Assembly (NCBI GenBank): GCA_964389475.1
Contig: CAYMFD010000094.1
Location: forward strand, 1-15,126
Origin: CAYMFD01 sp964389475
Lineage (GTDB): Bacteria; Bacteroidota; Bacteroidia; Chitinophagales; Saprospiraceae
DNA length: 15,126 bases
Reading direction: 5' to 3'
The notes beneath the pieces were generated by a model. It had not been told where the DNA came from and ran no database searches. It worked only from the letters and a program-made list of their open reading frames with translations. How positions within the stretch are numbered: the stretch's first letter is position 1; every line of letters begins with the position of its first letter. A program made the position numbers and the translations under genes. Below are positions 14,427 through 15,126 of the stretch, one piece after another.

Positions 14427-14807
14427 TTAATGATTTTTAGAAAGACCAATATAGGCAACTGCGCCTAATAGTAGACCAGTAACGTTGGCAATAATATCAA
14501 GAATCTCATACCGCCTGTCAGCTGTGACATAATATTGTAAAAACTCAATAGATGTACCGATCACAAAACCAATGAGAAGCACCCAAACAAAGTGTTTTCG
14601 CTCAACATGGCGGAACGACATCAGCCACAACCACACAAAACCAGCATAAGCGGTAAAGTGTATCACTTTGTCACCATGAGGTATGGGCAGTAGCTGACCA
14701 CCACCCAAACTATCTAATGACATAAGCGACCCAGCTACCATCGCTGAAGTCCAAAGACAAGCCGTTGCCCGCCAGATGGATATTGACACGTTACGTAAGT
14801 CTATCAT
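14427..14807 (-). CDS. VanZ-family small membrane protein
   Basis: This 126-residue protein has four hydrophobic segments, around 15-30, 50-64, 73-86 and 103-121. It carries the VanZ-like signature HGDKVIHFTAY (44-54), GTSIEFLQ (84-91) and RYEILDIIANVTG (99-111), with the conserved Asp, His, Glu and Asn expected for the family. VanZ was named from teicoplanin resistance, but small stand-alone homologues are widespread and their function is not known; resistance should not be inferred. The tonB start lies 2 nt after the stop, so the two are co-transcribed and probably translationally coupled. In many Bacteroidota I recall gcvH upstream of this pair, but none is seen here. No clear TAnnTTTG element faces this gene; TACTTTCA about 15 nt upstream is a poor match. 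Confidence 0.88.
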   Translation of the reverse strand: MIDLRNVSISIWRATACLWTSAMVAGSLMSLDSLGGGQLLPIPHGDKVIHFTAYAGFVWLWLMSFRHVERKHFVWVLLIGFVIGTSIEFLQYYVTADRRYEILDIIANVTGLLLGAVAYIGLSKNH

Positions 14808-14895
14808 TTAGATGCTTTTGAAAGTATAAATGGTGTATAGAGGGGTCAGAAATGGGTAAAATAAAATACTATTATTACATCTGCACTATGTAAGA

Positions 14896-14941
14896 CATTG
14901 TAAATCAATAACATAAAACGGGTTCTATGTTGATTACAATG
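14896..14941. repeat. Imperfect dyad upstream of vanZ
   Basis: CATTGTA-ATCA-ACATA on the left pairs with TATGTTGATTACAATG on the right, giving 16 pairs with a 1-nt and a 3-nt bulge and a 10-nt loop. It lies about 90 nt upstream of the vanZ start, where it could be an operator or simply a hairpin. Confidence 0.45.
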
Positions 14942-15000
14942 GAAATCCAATACCCTTTGTACATATTAATGTGACTTTTAAATTCAGATCCATTGTCGGA

Positions 15001-15017
15001 AAGGCCCGACTGGCCTT
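15001..15017. repeat. Hairpin AAGGCC/GGCCTT
   Basis: A perfect 6-bp GC-rich stem with loop CGACT, located 22 nt before the next hairpin. Confidence 0.5.
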
Positions 15018-15039
15018 ACTTCGAGAGCCTCAGCACGGC

Positions 15040-15068
15040 GCCTTCTTTTACTCAGATCAAAAGAAGGC
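15040..15068. repeat. 10-bp hairpin GCCTTCTTTT/AAAAGAAGGC
   Basis: A perfect 10-bp stem with a 9-nt loop. On the plus strand AAAAA follows the stem, and on the minus strand GCCG follows, so neither orientation has the T-run of an intrinsic terminator. Confidence 0.65.
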
Positions 15069-15126
15069 AAAAATCATGTCGCCGTAAGGAGCTTCTTGAC
15101 TTTACAGATTACTCTTGGAGCCTGAT

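Larger units (their letters stand above)
14808..15126. other. Non-coding right-end region with dyads and hairpins
   Basis: I recognise no gene in this 319-nt stretch. It is AT-rich up to about 14990 and then shifts to more balanced composition with two clean hairpins at 15001-15017 and 15040-15068. An imperfect dyad lies at 14896-14941. It may be the upstream region of vanZ plus the flank of whatever lies beyond the edge. Confidence 0.5.

Noticed and set aside
14427..14807. Glycopeptide resistance call for the VanZ-family protein
   Set aside because: Stand-alone VanZ-like proteins are common, and no other van gene is nearby.
15074..15124. Possible C-terminus of a minus-strand gene entering from the right edge
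   Set aside because: Only 16 open codons without a recognisable motif; chance is sufficient.

Overview
This window comes from a Bacteroidota chromosome, most likely a saprospirian relative. The evidence is a type IX secretion block (PorP/SprF, GldK and the first codons of GldL), a Bacteroidota-type TonB with two proline tracts and a Cys-containing C-terminal domain, a DUF4856/imelysin lipoprotein pair, and several TAnnTTTG promoter -7 elements, which belong to the Bacteroidota primary sigma factor. The tetranucleotide CTAG is unusually common throughout. The sequence is a scaffold with one run of exactly 100 N at 13041-13140.

Layout. (1) 1-3441, minus strand: a conserved coiled-coil protein of unknown function, porP/sprF, gldK, and the start of gldL running off the left edge. 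gldK and porP each have their own candidate promoter, so this T9SS block does not look like one simple operon. (2) 3603-7273, plus strand: a tight three-gene operon of a DUF4856 lipoprotein, an imelysin-like lipoprotein and an HTTM (vitamin K-dependent gamma-carboxylase-like) membrane protein. The last two genes overlap by 11 nt. This is the least understood part of the window and the best candidate for an undescribed system. (3) 7309-9177: an Uup-like ABC-F ATPase whose promoter element lies so close to its ATG that the mRNA may be leaderless. (4) 9255-11626: fni (type 2 IPP isomerase) and mvaA (class II HMG-CoA reductase), 2 nt apart, indicating a mevalonate route to isoprenoids. (5) 11941-13040: ftcD, cut by the N gap just as the cyclodeaminase domain begins, so most of that domain is missing. 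(6) 13141-13500: non-coding sequence with a run of hairpins, including a perfect 21-bp-arm palindrome close to the gap and a good terminator for the genes to its right. (7) 13501-14807, minus strand: a VanZ-family membrane protein and a two-membrane-segment TonB, 2 nt apart. (8) 14808-15126: non-coding, with an imperfect dyad and two strong hairpins; no gene recognised.

The genes touch several cell-envelope functions: type IX secretion, lipoproteins probably linked to iron or another envelope ligand, TonB energy transduction, and isoprenoid supply. The rest is translation-associated (ABC-F) or catabolic (histidine degradation). I saw no tRNA, rRNA, CRISPR array, transposase or phage gene.
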